Source: Dehalococcoidia bacterium (GTDB taxonomy: Bacteria; Chloroflexota; Dehalococcoidia; DSTF01; JACRBR01). Taken from it: a DNA stretch of 34,549 nucleotides. Below are positions 20,379-30,058 of the stretch, piece after piece (the first letter of the stretch is position 1; the number at the start of each line of letters is the position of its first letter). The position numbers and the translations under genes are program-made. The DNA lies in contig JAKFYB010000020.1 in NCBI GenBank assembly GCA_021731085.1, positions 1-34,549 on the forward strand, written 5' to 3'. The notes under the pieces are model-generated. The model was not told the origin of the DNA, did not search any database, and was given only the letters and a program-made list of their open reading frames with translations.

Positions 20379-20699
20379 TCACCAGATGCCGAGCTGCATC
20401 TTCACATCGTCGGAGGCCATGGTCTTCGGGTCCCACATCGGCGTGAACGTGAGCTTGCCGTGCACTTCCTTCACGCCGGGCAGATCGATGAGCACGTCCT
20501 GGATCTGGCCGTCGATCACCGCGCCGAGCGGGCAGCCGGGGCTGGTCAGCGTGTAGTGCACGTCGATGATTCCGTCGTCCGAGACATCGACGCCGTAGAC
20601 GAGGCCGAGCTCGACGATGGACATGTGGATCTCGGGGTCGAAGACGTCCTTCAACCGCTCCATCACCAGCTCTTCGGAAAGCAATCCCTTAACCGACAT
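20379..20699 (-). CDS. sufT: SufT/MIP18-family iron-sulfur assembly protein
   Basis: A 106-residue protein of the DUF59/MIP18 family, which helps mature iron-sulfur proteins. The core reads LKDVFDPEIHMSIVELGLVY, then VDVHYTLTSPGCPLGAVID and a beta strand LTFTPMWDPKTM. The conserved motif DPE/DPEI and the Cys in TSPGCPLG are present. The final residues MASDDVKMQLGIW are typical of SufT encoded in SUF operons. It follows sufU by 46 bases. SufT in other bacteria is needed under high demand for iron-sulfur clusters. Confidence 0.9.
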   Translation of the reverse strand: MSVKGLLSEELVMERLKDVFDPEIHMSIVELGLVYGVDVSDDGIIDVHYTLTSPGCPLGAVIDGQIQDVLIDLPGVKEVHGKLTFTPMWDPKTMASDDVKMQLGIW

Positions 20700-20745
20700 G
20701 TCGTACCTCTCGTCTATTCACGTTCTACAGACAGCCTAGCACCAC

Positions 20746-21222
20746 TCAAGCTTCTTCGTGCGTGACGACACCGTCGCCGCGCTCATGCTGCTCGATGCCG
20801 TCCGCGAGCGTGTGCCATGCGAGCGTCGCGCATTTCACGCGGACGGCGAACTTGCCGACGCCCTGCAGCGCTTCGAGGTCGCCGAGGTCCTCGGGCACAC
20901 CCTGCTCCGGGTTCGTGAGCATCGTCTTGAACTCGTCCGTCAGGCGGCGGATCTCGGCGACGCTCTTGCCCTTCACCAGCTCCGACATCATCGAGCCGGA
21001 CGCCTGTGAGATCGAACAGCCACGGCCTGCGAGCCCCAGATCGGCCACCGTGTCGCCGTCGAAGATGATGCCCATATCGACCTCATCGCCGCAGACGGGG
21101 TTGTAGCCTTCGGCGCGCACTTGGGCGTTCGCGGGGATGCTGTGGTTCCGCGGCCGCTTGTAGTGGTCGAGGATCAGCTCGCGATACAGCTCGTCGAGCA
21201 GCGGCTCAGGCCGTGACTGCAT
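20746..21222 (-). CDS. sufU: SufU iron-sulfur assembly/sulfurtransferase protein
   Basis: The start is placed at ATG 21220-21222 (MQSRPEPLLDELYRELILDH), giving 158 residues as usual for SufU; a longer open frame upstream is antisense to nothing useful but overlaps sufS and reads as low-complexity shadow. SufU accepts persulfide sulfur from SufS. The three zinc-binding Cys are in YNPVCGDEVD, GRGCSISQAS and RVKCATLAW. The protein ends with DGVVTHEEA. Its start overlaps the sufS stop by 17 bases, showing tight coupling with its partner desulfurase. Confidence 0.93.
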   Translation of the reverse strand: MQSRPEPLLDELYRELILDHYKRPRNHSIPANAQVRAEGYNPVCGDEVDMGIIFDGDTVADLGLAGRGCSISQASGSMMSELVKGKSVAEIRRLTDEFKTMLTNPEQGVPEDLGDLEALQGVGKFAVRVKCATLAWHTLADGIEQHERGDGVVTHEEA

Positions 21223-22483
21223 GGCCCGCGCCTCCTCTCGCTTCGCTGGAGGAGGATCCGAAGATGCGGTCGGCTGCGCCCAGTGCATCGACCAGCGCAT
21301 CGACATCTTCGTTGGTGTTGTAGATGTAGAAGCTGGCCCGCGCGGTCGCGACGACGCCGAGGCGCCGCATGAGTGGCTGCGCGCAGTGATGGCCGGCGCG
21401 GATTGCGACGCCCTCCTGGTCGAGCACCTGGCTGAGGTCATGCGGGTGGAGGTCGCCGTAGTTGAAGGTGACGGCGCCGCCCTTTTCGTGCGCGTCCTCC
21501 GGCCCGAATATCTTCACACCTTCGACTCGGGACAACGCATCGATCGCGTACTGGGTGATTGCGATCTCGTGCTCGCGGACAGCGTCCATGCCGAGGCCTT
21601 CGAGATAGCCGATGGCGGCGCCGAATGCGATCACGTCGGCGATGTTCGGCGTACCGGCTTCGAATTTGTTGGGGAGCGCGGCATACGTGCTCTCCTCGTA
21701 CGTCACCTTCATGATCATTTCGCCGCCGCCGAGGAACGGATCCATCGCGTTCAAGATGTCGCGCTTGCCGTAGAGGACGCCGACGCCGGTTGGGCCGAGC
21801 ATCTTGTGCGCCGAGAAGGCGAGGAAGTCGCAGTCGAGGTCCTGGACGTCGACGGGCATGTGGGGGACGCTCTGGGCGCCGTCGATGAGGAGGACGGCTC
21901 CGAACTTGTGCGCGACCTCGGCGATCGCCTTCACGTCGTTGATCGTGCCGAGGACGTTGGACATCTGCGAGATAGCGACGATTTTCGTCTTCGCGTTGAG
22001 CTTTTCGAGCAGGTCGTCCCAGACGAGGTGGCCTGTCTCGTCGATATCGACGTAGCGCACCTTCGCCCCGGTCTCGAGCGCGATCATCTGCCACGGCACG
22101 AGGTTGCTGTGGTGCTCGATCGCCGAGAAGAGGATCTCGTCGCCGGACTTGAGGTTCTTCCGCCCCCAGCCGTGCGCGACGAGGTTGATGCCCTCAGTCG
22201 TGTTGCGGGTGAAAATGATCTCCTGTTCAGGGTGCGCGGCGTTGATGAAGCGACCAGCCTTCAGGCGCGACTCTTCGTACGCCGCCGTCGCCTCTTCGGC
22301 GAGCGTGTGGAGTCCGCGATGGATGTTTGCGTTGTAGTGCTCGTAGTAGTGGACGAGCGCGTCGATCACCTGTCGCGGTTTTTGCGTCGTCGCCGCGTTG
22401 TCGAGATAGACGAGCGGCTTGCCGTGCACGGTGCGTGCGAGGATAGGGAAGTCTTGGCGGATCTTCTGGATATCGAAGGTCAT
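21206..22483 (-). CDS. sufS: SufS cysteine desulfurase
   Basis: A 425-residue PLP enzyme that takes sulfur from cysteine and hands it to SufU as a persulfide. The N-terminus has FPILARTVHGKPLVYLDNAA, the PLP region ENTTEGINLVAHGWG-like motif (RNTTEGINLV), the Asp/His region DGAQSVPHMP, the PLP lysine in FLAFSAHKMLGPTGVG, and the active-site cysteine in RAGHHCAQPLMRRLG, as in class II desulfurases. The start lies three bases after the DinB-like gene stop. The last residues carry a short extra tail (SSSSEARGGAGHAVTA). Confidence 0.95.
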   Translation of the reverse strand: MTFDIQKIRQDFPILARTVHGKPLVYLDNAATTQKPRQVIDALVHYYEHYNANIHRGLHTLAEEATAAYEESRLKAGRFINAAHPEQEIIFTRNTTEGINLVAHGWGRKNLKSGDEILFSAIEHHSNLVPWQMIALETGAKVRYVDIDETGHLVWDDLLEKLNAKTKIVAISQMSNVLGTINDVKAIAEVAHKFGAVLLIDGAQSVPHMPVDVQDLDCDFLAFSAHKMLGPTGVGVLYGKRDILNAMDPFLGGGEMIMKVTYEESTYAALPNKFEAGTPNIADVIAFGAAIGYLEGLGMDAVREHEIAITQYAIDALSRVEGVKIFGPEDAHEKGGAVTFNYGDLHPHDLSQVLDQEGVAIRAGHHCAQPLMRRLGVVATARASFYIYNTNEDVDALVDALGAADRIFGSSSSEARGGAGHAVTA

Positions 22484-22486
22484 GAT

Positions 22487-22972
22487 CTAGCCGCCTTCGC
22501 CGATCGCCGCTCGAATCTGGCCGAGGTGATACGGTCCGTGTTGTCCGTATCCGTTGATCAGACCGGCCAGCGGAAACGGCATTCCGTCCGGCTGGCGCGT
22601 CTCGTCCTCCACCGTCAGCCGCGCGAGCAACGCCTGTAGCGCGTGTCCGTTCTTCTCGAGCTCACCGGCGATCTCTTCAATCGACCGGCTCTTCCATGCT
22701 TCGAGGTTGCGCGCGTTTCGCGCGTCGATCTCGTTGAAAATGCTCAGGTCTGGCGTACCGCCATCCAGAATCGCACCGAGCGTCGTGACGAAATCTGGAT
22801 CAGATGCGGCGATGTGCGTCACTTCCTCGCGCACGGACCAACCCTCGTCGCCGGTTGCGAGGCTCAATTGCTCGTCGGTCAACGTCCGGGTGAGCTGCAC
22901 GATATCCGCGCGATTTTCGCGGTAGGAAGCAGCTAGCGGCTCAACCCAAGCAGCGAACGAGTGCGCTGTCAT
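22487..22972 (-). CDS. DinB/maleylpyruvate-isomerase-like four-helix protein within the SUF operon
   Basis: A 161-residue DinB-fold protein. Metal-binding histidines are likely in REEVTHIAASD (helix 2) and in the C-terminal GYGQHGPYHLGQIRAAI (HxxxH), the normal DinB pattern; WSVREEVTH is the typical motif. DinB proteins include bacillithiol- and mycothiol-dependent transferases and many uncharacterised members. It overlaps the Rieske gene upstream by four bases (ATGA) and sits three bases from sufS, so it is certainly in the SUF transcript. A thiol-related role is possible, given the operon, but not shown. Confidence 0.88.
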   Translation of the reverse strand: MTAHSFAAWVEPLAASYRENRADIVQLTRTLTDEQLSLATGDEGWSVREEVTHIAASDPDFVTTLGAILDGGTPDLSIFNEIDARNARNLEAWKSRSIEEIAGELEKNGHALQALLARLTVEDETRQPDGMPFPLAGLINGYGQHGPYHLGQIRAAIGEGG

Positions 22973-23280
22973 TCGCTTATCTCCACGCGCACGTCGTCAC
23001 CGTCAACTGTCACTGGGTAGGTCTTCACCGGCCGCACCGCCGGCAGCGTCATCGGGCGCCCCGTGGTTACGTCGAAGCGCGCCCCATGGCGGGGGCATTC
23101 GACGAGATCGCCATCAAGCTCACCTTGATCGAGCGGGCCACCGTCGTGCGTGCAGACATCATCAATCGCGTAGAAGCGGCCGTTTACGTTGCAGAGCGCG
23201 ATCCGCAGATCACCGACCTCGTGCACGGAGATCGTGCCGGGTGGTGTATCTGATACCTTCGCTATCGTCTCAAGCGTCAT
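22969..23280 (-). CDS. Rieske [2Fe-2S] ferredoxin
   Basis: A 103-residue ferredoxin of the non-heme dioxygenase type. Cluster ligands are in CTHDGGPLDQG (Cys, His) and CPRHGARFD (Cys, His). It would carry electrons in the cytoplasm. In several actinobacterial and Chloroflexota SUF operons a Rieske ferredoxin is encoded between sufD and sufS, and may donate electrons during cluster assembly. AAGGA lies five bases before the ATG. It starts 16 bases after the sufD stop. Confidence 0.93.
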   Translation of the reverse strand: MTLETIAKVSDTPPGTISVHEVGDLRIALCNVNGRFYAIDDVCTHDGGPLDQGELDGDLVECPRHGARFDVTTGRPMTLPAVRPVKTYPVTVDGDDVRVEISE

Positions 23281-23296
23281 GCGAGTCCTTCGTGGA

Positions 23297-24541
23297 TCAA
23301 CCTGCTAGCACATCGTCCCAAGTGATTGATTCGAGCCGACCGCCCGCCTTCACGAGGACGGCATCGAGCACTTGCTCGCGCAGCTTCTCGTCGGGGATGC
23401 GGCGGATTACGTCGGCGAAGAAGCCCTCGACGAGCATGTGCTCGGCGACGTCCTTCGGGATACCTCGCGACTCGAGATAGAAGAGTTCGGTGTCTTCGAC
23501 GGGGCCGGCCGTCGCGCCGTGGCTGCACTTCGCGACGTCGTACGCCTCGATCTCGAGAATCGGGATGGGGGCGGCCTTCGCGTGCTCGCTAAGGAGCAGG
23601 TTGCGCGAGGTCTGGTTGGCTTCGGCCGCAGTCGCACCGTGATTGATGCGTGTGATGCCGTACCAGACCAGCGACGACTCGTCGGTGAGGGCGGACTTGA
23701 ACTGCAGGTCGCTGATCGTGTGGTGGCCGACGTGGTTCTGGAGCGTGTTGTAGTCGAAGTGCTGCTTGCCACTGCCGAACGTCACACCAAGCAGTTGCAT
23801 GCGCGCGCCTGGCTCCGGCATCTCGACATCGAAGCGCATCTTCGTGAGCTTCGAACCGATGCCGGCGGCCAAGCCGACAAACTCCGCATCGCGGCCGAGA
23901 ATGGCGCGCACGGTCTTGAAGTTGAGGACGCCGTCACCCCAGCGGTTGATGTCGTAGTATTCGACTTTCGCGCCTTCGCCGACGATGATCTCGACGACGC
24001 TGCTAACGAATCCACCACCGACTGACGAACTGTCGTCGACGATGCGGACGCTGCTGTTGCGCTCGGCGATGACGAGCACGCGCGGGAATGCTGCGCCGCC
24101 GTCTGTGAGGCCGCTAGCGAGCAGAGACACAGGCAGGTCGGCCTCGACGCCCGCGGGAACGTGGATGAGCTTGCCGCCAGACCACAACGCTGCGTTCAAA
24201 GCGACAAACTTCCACTCTTCGGCGTGCACGGTCTTGCCGAAGTAGCGCTTGACGACGTCAGCGTGGTCACTCGAAGCGAGATCTGCAATCACGATCGCAT
24301 CGTTGCGGCTCGAGTCAGCAGCGACTGATAGCTGCGACGGGCGCGCCGACGGGAACGTCATCTCGCGGAGGTTCGTTCGCCGCCACTCTTCGTCGCCGGG
24401 ATCGGGCAGCTCCATCGATTCGTAGGTGCGCCAAGCATTGCGGCGCGTCTCGGCCACCCACTCGGGAGAGCTCTTCGACGCTGTTTCTACGTCACCATCA
24501 GTCAGCCCGGGCAGCCCCGGAGCCAGTACGTTACTCGTCAC
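23297..24541 (-). CDS. sufD: SufD, SUF scaffold complex subunit
   Basis: A 414-residue SufD, partner of SufB and SufC in the cytoplasmic scaffold where iron-sulfur clusters form. The N-terminal helical part has EEWRRTNLREMTF; the core beta-helix follows with LNAALWSGGKLIHVPAGVEA and VVEIIVGEGAKVEYYDIN. The C-terminus shows AKCSHGATAGPVEDTELFYL and ESRGIPKDVAEHMLVEGFFA. Length is typical. AGAGG lies eight bases ahead of the ATG, following a G-poor tandem repeat. Confidence 0.94.
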   Translation of the reverse strand: MTSNVLAPGLPGLTDGDVETASKSSPEWVAETRRNAWRTYESMELPDPGDEEWRRTNLREMTFPSARPSQLSVAADSSRNDAIVIADLASSDHADVVKRYFGKTVHAEEWKFVALNAALWSGGKLIHVPAGVEADLPVSLLASGLTDGGAAFPRVLVIAERNSSVRIVDDSSSVGGGFVSSVVEIIVGEGAKVEYYDINRWGDGVLNFKTVRAILGRDAEFVGLAAGIGSKLTKMRFDVEMPEPGARMQLLGVTFGSGKQHFDYNTLQNHVGHHTISDLQFKSALTDESSLVWYGITRINHGATAAEANQTSRNLLLSEHAKAAPIPILEIEAYDVAKCSHGATAGPVEDTELFYLESRGIPKDVAEHMLVEGFFADVIRRIPDEKLREQVLDAVLVKAGGRLESITWDDVLAG

Positions 24542-24550
24542 AAGAACCTC

Positions 24551-24578
24551 TGCTGTTTGTTGTCTGCTGTTTGTTGTC
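24551..24578 (-). repeat. Two tandem 14-bp repeats between sufB and sufD
   Basis: TGCTGTTTGTTGTC occurs twice in direct succession. In the mRNA this becomes GACAACAAACAGCA twice, an unstructured A/C-rich stretch just before the sufD ribosome-binding site. It could aid translation or simply be a slippage product. Confidence 0.8.
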
Positions 24579-24585
24579 GGCGGCG

Positions 24586-26016
<1,431 letters not shown>

Positions 26017-26077
26017 GTCTGTTCCTTCTTCCTGGTTCTCCCCGCTTCGTCGAGAAGCAGGGACCGGTGTGAGAGGG

Positions 26078-26863
26078 CTATGCCTTCTCTCCGGCGACAG
26101 CCAGCTCTGGCGTGCCACCATACTTCGCGATCACGGGGTCGTACCCCTCGGCTTCGAGCTGCAATGCGAGCTCCGGACCGCCGGACTCGATGATGCGTCC
26201 CTTGTAGAGGATGTGGACGAACTGCGGCTTGATGTAGTTCAGCAGTCGTTGGTAGTGCGTGATGAGCACGACGCCGAGCTTTGGCGTTGTCAGCGCGTTC
26301 ACGCCCTCGGCGACGGTGCGCAGGGCGTCGATGTCTAGTCCGGAGTCGGTCTCGTCCATGATCGCGAGATCAGGGTCGAGGATGCCGAGCTGCAGGACTT
26401 CGGCGCGCTTCTTTTCGCCGCCGGAGAATCCTTCGTTCACGTAGCGACGGGCGAAGTCTTCGTCGATCTTGAGCAGCTTGAGTGTGGCAAGCAGTTTCTC
26501 GCGGAACTCGCGCACGGGCACATCTTCCTGACGCACAGCCTTCATCGCCTGGCGGAGGAAGTTCACCATCGTCACGCCGGGGATGCTCGTCGGGTACTGG
26601 AACGCGAGAAACATGCCCTTCTGCGCGCGAACGTCCGGCGTCAGGCCGAGGATCTCCTCGCCCTTGAACTTCACATCGCCACCGGTTACTTGGTAGCGCG
26701 GGTGGCCCATGAGGGCGTTAGCGAGCGTGCTCTTGCCGGAGCCGTTAGGGCCCATGATCGCATGCACTTCGCCACGATTCACGGTCAGATCGAGCCCGTT
26801 GAGGATTTGTTTGCCCTCAACAGCTACGGTCAGCCCGCGTATTTTCAGTAGTTCCTCTGCCAT
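26078..26863 (-). CDS. sufC: SufC, SUF complex ATPase
   Basis: A 261-residue ABC-type ATPase that drives conformational change in SufBD. Walker A is [13 protein letters not shown], the Q-loop segment is [15 protein letters not shown], the signature is [13 protein letters not shown], Walker B is [16 protein letters not shown] and the H-loop is LITHYQRLL. All motifs are intact and the length is standard. It is the first scaffold gene after the regulator, 51 bases downstream. Confidence 0.96.
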   Translation of the reverse strand: MAEELLKIRGLTVAVEGKQILNGLDLTVNRGEVHAIMGPNGSGKSTLANALMGHPRYQVTGGDVKFKGEEILGLTPDVRAQKGMFLAFQYPTSIPGVTMVNFLRQAMKAVRQEDVPVREFREKLLATLKLLKIDEDFARRYVNEGFSGGEKKRAEVLQLGILDPDLAIMDETDSGLDIDALRTVAEGVNALTTPKLGVVLITHYQRLLNYIKPQFVHILYKGRIIESGGPELALQLEAEGYDPVIAKYGGTPELAVAGEKA

Positions 26864-26914
26864 CGATTCCTCTTCCTGTCCTTGGTGTTGCTGTGTGCTC
26901 TTCTGATTGGTTCT

Positions 26915-27553
26915 CTAGCTGGCTCTCGGCACGTCCGCGATGTCGACGGGTTCTCGCACGACGTACTCGCAGACGTGATGCCCATCGACGATGCGGCTCA
27001 CCTGTTCGACGGGAGCGCCGACGAGCGCCTGCACGACCTTGTGGTCGGCGTGGCACGGCGCGTCGGTCACGTCTGCGGCCTTGCGGTACGGGCAGGACGT
27101 GTTCATCAAGTGGAAGCCATCGTCGTCCTTCCGCCAGTGGTCGACGATGCCCTCTTCTTTGAGCGCGATGCTCGTCTCGGCGACGCGCTGTTCCAGCGTC
27201 GTGCCCGTGACCATCGGCCGATACGCACCGGTGACTTCGTCGGCGACACCGTCGAAGAGCTGTTCGAGCATCGGCGCCGAGTCCGGCATGGCAGCGAGCC
27301 GCTTCACCATGCGGTTCACGAGCCGCGGATAGTGGGCGCTCAACTCGAGAGCACGCTCGGTGAGGCCGTATATGTAGGCAGGCCGGCCGATCTCGTGCTT
27401 CTGGAGTCTTACGTCAACTAAGCCTTCTGCCCTGAGGACTTCGAGGTGGCGGCGAATGTTCGCCTGGTTCATCTCCAGCGTCTCCGCAATGTCCCCAACG
27501 GTGGCTTCGCGGACGGCCAAGAGCGCTCGAATTTGGTCTCGCGTGGATTGCAT
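26915..27553 (-). CDS. sufR: SufR-type iron-sulfur-sensing repressor
   Basis: A 212-residue regulator with an N-terminal winged helix-turn-helix (TVGDIAETLEMNQANIRRHLE, LEVLRAEGLVDVRLQK, GRPAYIYGLTE) and a C-terminal domain with Cys/His residues in TSCPYRKAADV, DAPCHADHKVV and HHVCEYVV. This matches SufR, which uses a 4Fe-4S cluster to sense iron-sulfur status and represses suf genes. It is the first gene of the SUF operon. No Shine-Dalgarno precedes the ATG, and the predicted transcription start is at the start codon, so the mRNA is probably leaderless. Confidence 0.9.
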   Translation of the reverse strand: MQSTRDQIRALLAVREATVGDIAETLEMNQANIRRHLEVLRAEGLVDVRLQKHEIGRPAYIYGLTERALELSAHYPRLVNRMVKRLAAMPDSAPMLEQLFDGVADEVTGAYRPMVTGTTLEQRVAETSIALKEEGIVDHWRKDDDGFHLMNTSCPYRKAADVTDAPCHADHKVVQALVGAPVEQVSRIVDGHHVCEYVVREPVDIADVPRAS

Positions 27554-27560
27554 CAGATTC

Positions 27561-27591
27561 AGAATAGATCAGTCTTGAAGCTGTATCAAGA
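27561..27591 (-). promoter_or_regulatory. sufR operon promoter with overlapping inverted-repeat operator
   Basis: On the minus strand TTGATA (27584-27589), a 17-base spacer and TATTCT (27561-27566) make a sigma70-like promoter. An inverted repeat TCTTGA-N7-TCAAGA (27573-27591) covers the -35 box, a fitting place for SufR to block transcription. The -10 box ends seven bases from the sufR ATG. The rest of 27592-27701 shows nothing further. Confidence 0.65.
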
Positions 27592-27701
27592 CAAAACAGA
27601 CTAAAAATGCACTTTTCCACTAAAAGAGCGTGCCGCGCGTTCGCCTTAGCTCGCAGACGCAGAATATCTTACGGTGATCCACGCCACTCCCGTTTCGTCG
27701 G

Positions 27702-28691
27702 TTAGGCGACAAGAGCCGCGAGTGCGTCGGTCAGCTCCTGTGTGCTGAACACAGACTCAAGGAAGGACACGATCGTGCCATCGGCGGCCATGAAGAAGGT
27801 AATGGGCTCGGTCGGCAAGCCCCACTCCTGGGTTGCGGCGCGGTACTGGCGGAGCTGGAAGTCTTGCCAGACCTCGATGTGGATGAAGTCGATGCGGTTC
27901 TGATAGGCCGGTACGTCATCGAGCAGGACGTCGAGGACGGGGCCGCAGAAGCGCGTGTCGCAAAAGGCGGGCGTGCTGAACTGCACGACCAGGGGGCGGC
28001 CCTTGCCGAGGTAGTCGGCGATGACCTTGTCGTGAAGGGGGCAGATGGGGTCGCGGCTGCATAAACTTGTCTCGTTCGGGTTGGTGGCTGCGGTGTCGTT
28101 CTCACTCGCTGGAGGGACGGTGCCGATTGCGGGAATGCGGAACTGCTCGAAGACCTCGAACGGGGCCTGCACGGTTGTAGGCGACGATGCGCCGGGGGGT
28201 GTGGCGGCCATTTCGACGGCCCAGTTGCCGGCGACGTCGAAGGGCGCGATCGCCTCATAGAAGCCAATCGTCTCGCCGAGAGCAGCACCTGCTGTCGATG
28301 CGCTTTCAGGCACGACGAGCTCGGTGTAGGTGGCGGTGCCTTCGCCGCGAAGCTTTCCGGACTGGCCATCCGGATTCACCACGAAGAACTTGAGGTCGAC
28401 ACTAGCGTCGCGGAGGAAGTCGTTGTCTTCGTTGAGAAGGCCGACGAGGAAGCGGTTCTGCTGGCCGACGACGTACTCGCTAGTGAGCATGACGGGCGTG
28501 ATCGCTCCGCTGACGGACTGCGTCGGCATGGCGGCAGTTGTGGGCGCAGTCGTCGCATCTGCGCCGTCTTCGCCGCCGCCGCAACCGACGGCGTATGCGG
28601 CGGCACCTGCGCTGGAGAGTGCGAGCGCGCCACGCAGGAAAGCGCGGCGGCCGAGCCTATGCGCCAGGACGTTGTGCGGATTGGGAGCCAT
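27702..28691 (-). CDS. Tat-exported thioredoxin-fold lipoprotein
   Basis: The start is set at ATG 28689-28691 because it opens a twin-arginine signal (LGRRAFLRGALALSSAGAAA) ending in a lipobox (AVGCGGGED); the longer open frame upstream reads as low-quality sequence. The 329-residue protein has an Ig-like region (about 65-190) and a C-terminal thioredoxin-like domain with QFSTPAFCDTRFCGPVLD (a CxxxC redox motif) and EPITFFMAADGTIVSFL. SCO- or peroxiredoxin-like roles in extracytoplasmic thiol chemistry are likely. It is divergent from the M50 protease gene. Confidence 0.85.
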   Translation of the reverse strand: MAPNPHNVLAHRLGRRAFLRGALALSSAGAAAYAVGCGGGEDGADATTAPTTAAMPTQSVSGAITPVMLTSEYVVGQQNRFLVGLLNEDNDFLRDASVDLKFFVVNPDGQSGKLRGEGTATYTELVVPESASTAGAALGETIGFYEAIAPFDVAGNWAVEMAATPPGASSPTTVQAPFEVFEQFRIPAIGTVPPASENDTAATNPNETSLCSRDPICPLHDKVIADYLGKGRPLVVQFSTPAFCDTRFCGPVLDVLLDDVPAYQNRIDFIHIEVWQDFQLRQYRAATQEWGLPTEPITFFMAADGTIVSFLESVFSTQELTDALAALVA

Positions 28692-28716
28692 GGGCGAGGA
28701 GTCTCCAAACACTTCG

Positions 28717-28732
28717 CGGTGAACGTTCACCG
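28717..28732. promoter_or_regulatory. 16-bp perfect palindrome in a divergent promoter region
   Basis: CGGTGAACGTTCACCG is perfectly symmetric. It lies between the divergent thioredoxin-lipoprotein (start 28691) and M50 protease (start 28837) genes, 26 bases before the first. A dimeric regulator binding site is the simplest reading; the regulator is unknown. Confidence 0.55.
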
Positions 28733-28836
28733 TATGGTACGACGCAAGAACGAGCAACGATGCAATGGCACCTTCAACGAACAGGGGGCTGTGAGCGGTT
28801 GCATTTGTGCGAGAATGAATACGAAGAGGAGTGCGG

Positions 28837-30027
28837 GTGGACAACTCGGTCAAGTTCGGGCGGATATTCGGTGTGGAGATCGGCATCCATTGGAGCTGGC
28901 TGCTGATCTTTGCGGTTGTGACGTACACGTTCGCCACGGGCATCTTCGAGGTCTTCTACGAGGACTGGTCGCAGGCACAGAAGTGGGCCGGGGGTGCGGC
29001 TGTAGCGATCGTCTTCTTCCTGTCCGTCCTGATCCATGAGATGTCGCACGCCGTGGTCTCGAACCGGCTGGGGCTGCCGGTGAAGAGCATCACGTTGTTC
29101 GTGTTTGGCGGTGTTGCGAATCTGACGCGGGATCCGGACAACGCGAAGCAGGAGTTCTTGATTGCGGTGGTCGGACCAGTCACCAGCCTCGTGCTGGGGC
29201 TGCTGTTCGCGGCTGCCTGGGGAGCGTTGTACGAGTTCAACACGGGCATTGCGGGCATTGCCCTCAATCTGGCTGTGATCAATATCTCGCTGGCAGTGTT
29301 CAACATGCTACCCGGGTTTCCGCTGGATGGCGGACGGGTGTTTCGTTCGCTGATCTGGCTACGGAACAAGAATCGCATCAAGGCGACGAAGATCGCTTCA
29401 ACGACGGGTGAGTGGATTGCGTACGCGCTGATGGCGGCCGGCATGGCTCAGGTGGTGTTCGGATCCTACGGTGGACTGTGGACGGTGTTCATCGGCTTCT
29501 TTCTGAAGAACGCGGCGAGTGGCGCGTATCAGCAGACCATTACGGCGTCGGCTCTTGACGGCGTGATGGTACGCGACGTGATGTCGCGCGACGTGGCAAC
29601 CGTCGAACCAACTGTGATGCTGGATGAACTGCTGCGGGATCACGTGCTTCAGCGCAATGCGCGTTGCTTCGCCGTTCTTGCGGGTGGCGACTTTGCCGGG
29701 ATCGTGACGCTGCATGACGTGCGGGTGGTGGAGCAGCGGTTGTGGCCGGAAACGAGCGTGTATCGCGCGATGACGCCGTCGACGCGCTTGCACACGGTGA
29801 CGCCGGAGGAGAGTTTGACGTCGGTGATGCAGCTGATGAGCGTTCACGATGTGAATCAGCTCCCTGTTGTGTATGGGCGGGAGTTGGTCGGGATGCTTAC
29901 GCGTGGCGATGTGATGCGGTTCATTCAGTTGCGGCAGGATGTTGGGGATCTGCCGGCGAATGATGGTGAAAACGAAGCCGAATCGGTCTCAACGGAGAAA
30001 GTAATTCCCACAAACCGCGCGGGCTGA
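28837..30027 (+). CDS. M50 site-2 protease with CBS domain pair
   Basis: A polytopic zinc protease (396 residues) that cuts substrates within the membrane. AGAGGAG five bases before GTG 28837 favours this start; an in-frame GTG at 28831 adds two residues. The zinc motif HEMSH is in FFLSVLIHEMSHAVVSNRLG, and the third ligand in NMLPGFPLDGGRVFRS. After about six membrane segments come two CBS domains (about 245-375; VMSRDVATVEPTVML, MTPSTRLHTVTPEESL), which often bind adenine nucleotides and regulate activity. The last residues (NRAG) come from an intergenic-type hairpin repeat that overlaps the stop codon. Confidence 0.92.
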   Translation: MDNSVKFGRIFGVEIGIHWSWLLIFAVVTYTFATGIFEVFYEDWSQAQKWAGGAAVAIVFFLSVLIHEMSHAVVSNRLGLPVKSITLFVFGGVANLTRDPDNAKQEFLIAVVGPVTSLVLGLLFAAAWGALYEFNTGIAGIALNLAVINISLAVFNMLPGFPLDGGRVFRSLIWLRNKNRIKATKIASTTGEWIAYALMAAGMAQVVFGSYGGLWTVFIGFFLKNAASGAYQQTITASALDGVMVRDVMSRDVATVEPTVMLDELLRDHVLQRNARCFAVLAGGDFAGIVTLHDVRVVEQRLWPETSVYRAMTPSTRLHTVTPEESLTSVMQLMSVHDVNQLPVVYGRELVGMLTRGDVMRFIQLRQDVGDLPANDGENEAESVSTEKVIPTNRAG

Positions 30028-30043
30028 AGGCCCGCCCTACGAC
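30019..30043 (+). repeat. REP-like hairpin ending in GCCCTACGAC
   Basis: GCGGGC-TGAAG-GCCCGC forms a 6-bp stem followed by CCTACGAC. It overlaps the stop codon of the M50 protease gene and sits in the gap before the convergent channel gene. It resembles the hairpins at 32811, 32848 and 33669, all with a GGGC/GCCC stem and a trailing YTAYRR. Confidence 0.55.
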
Positions 30044-30058
30044 ATTCAGACACCGCGC

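Noticed and set aside
21221-22639. 472-codon plus-strand frame opposite sufS
   Set aside because: Antisense shadow of SufS, with low-complexity Val/Asp/Arg-rich translation and no motif.
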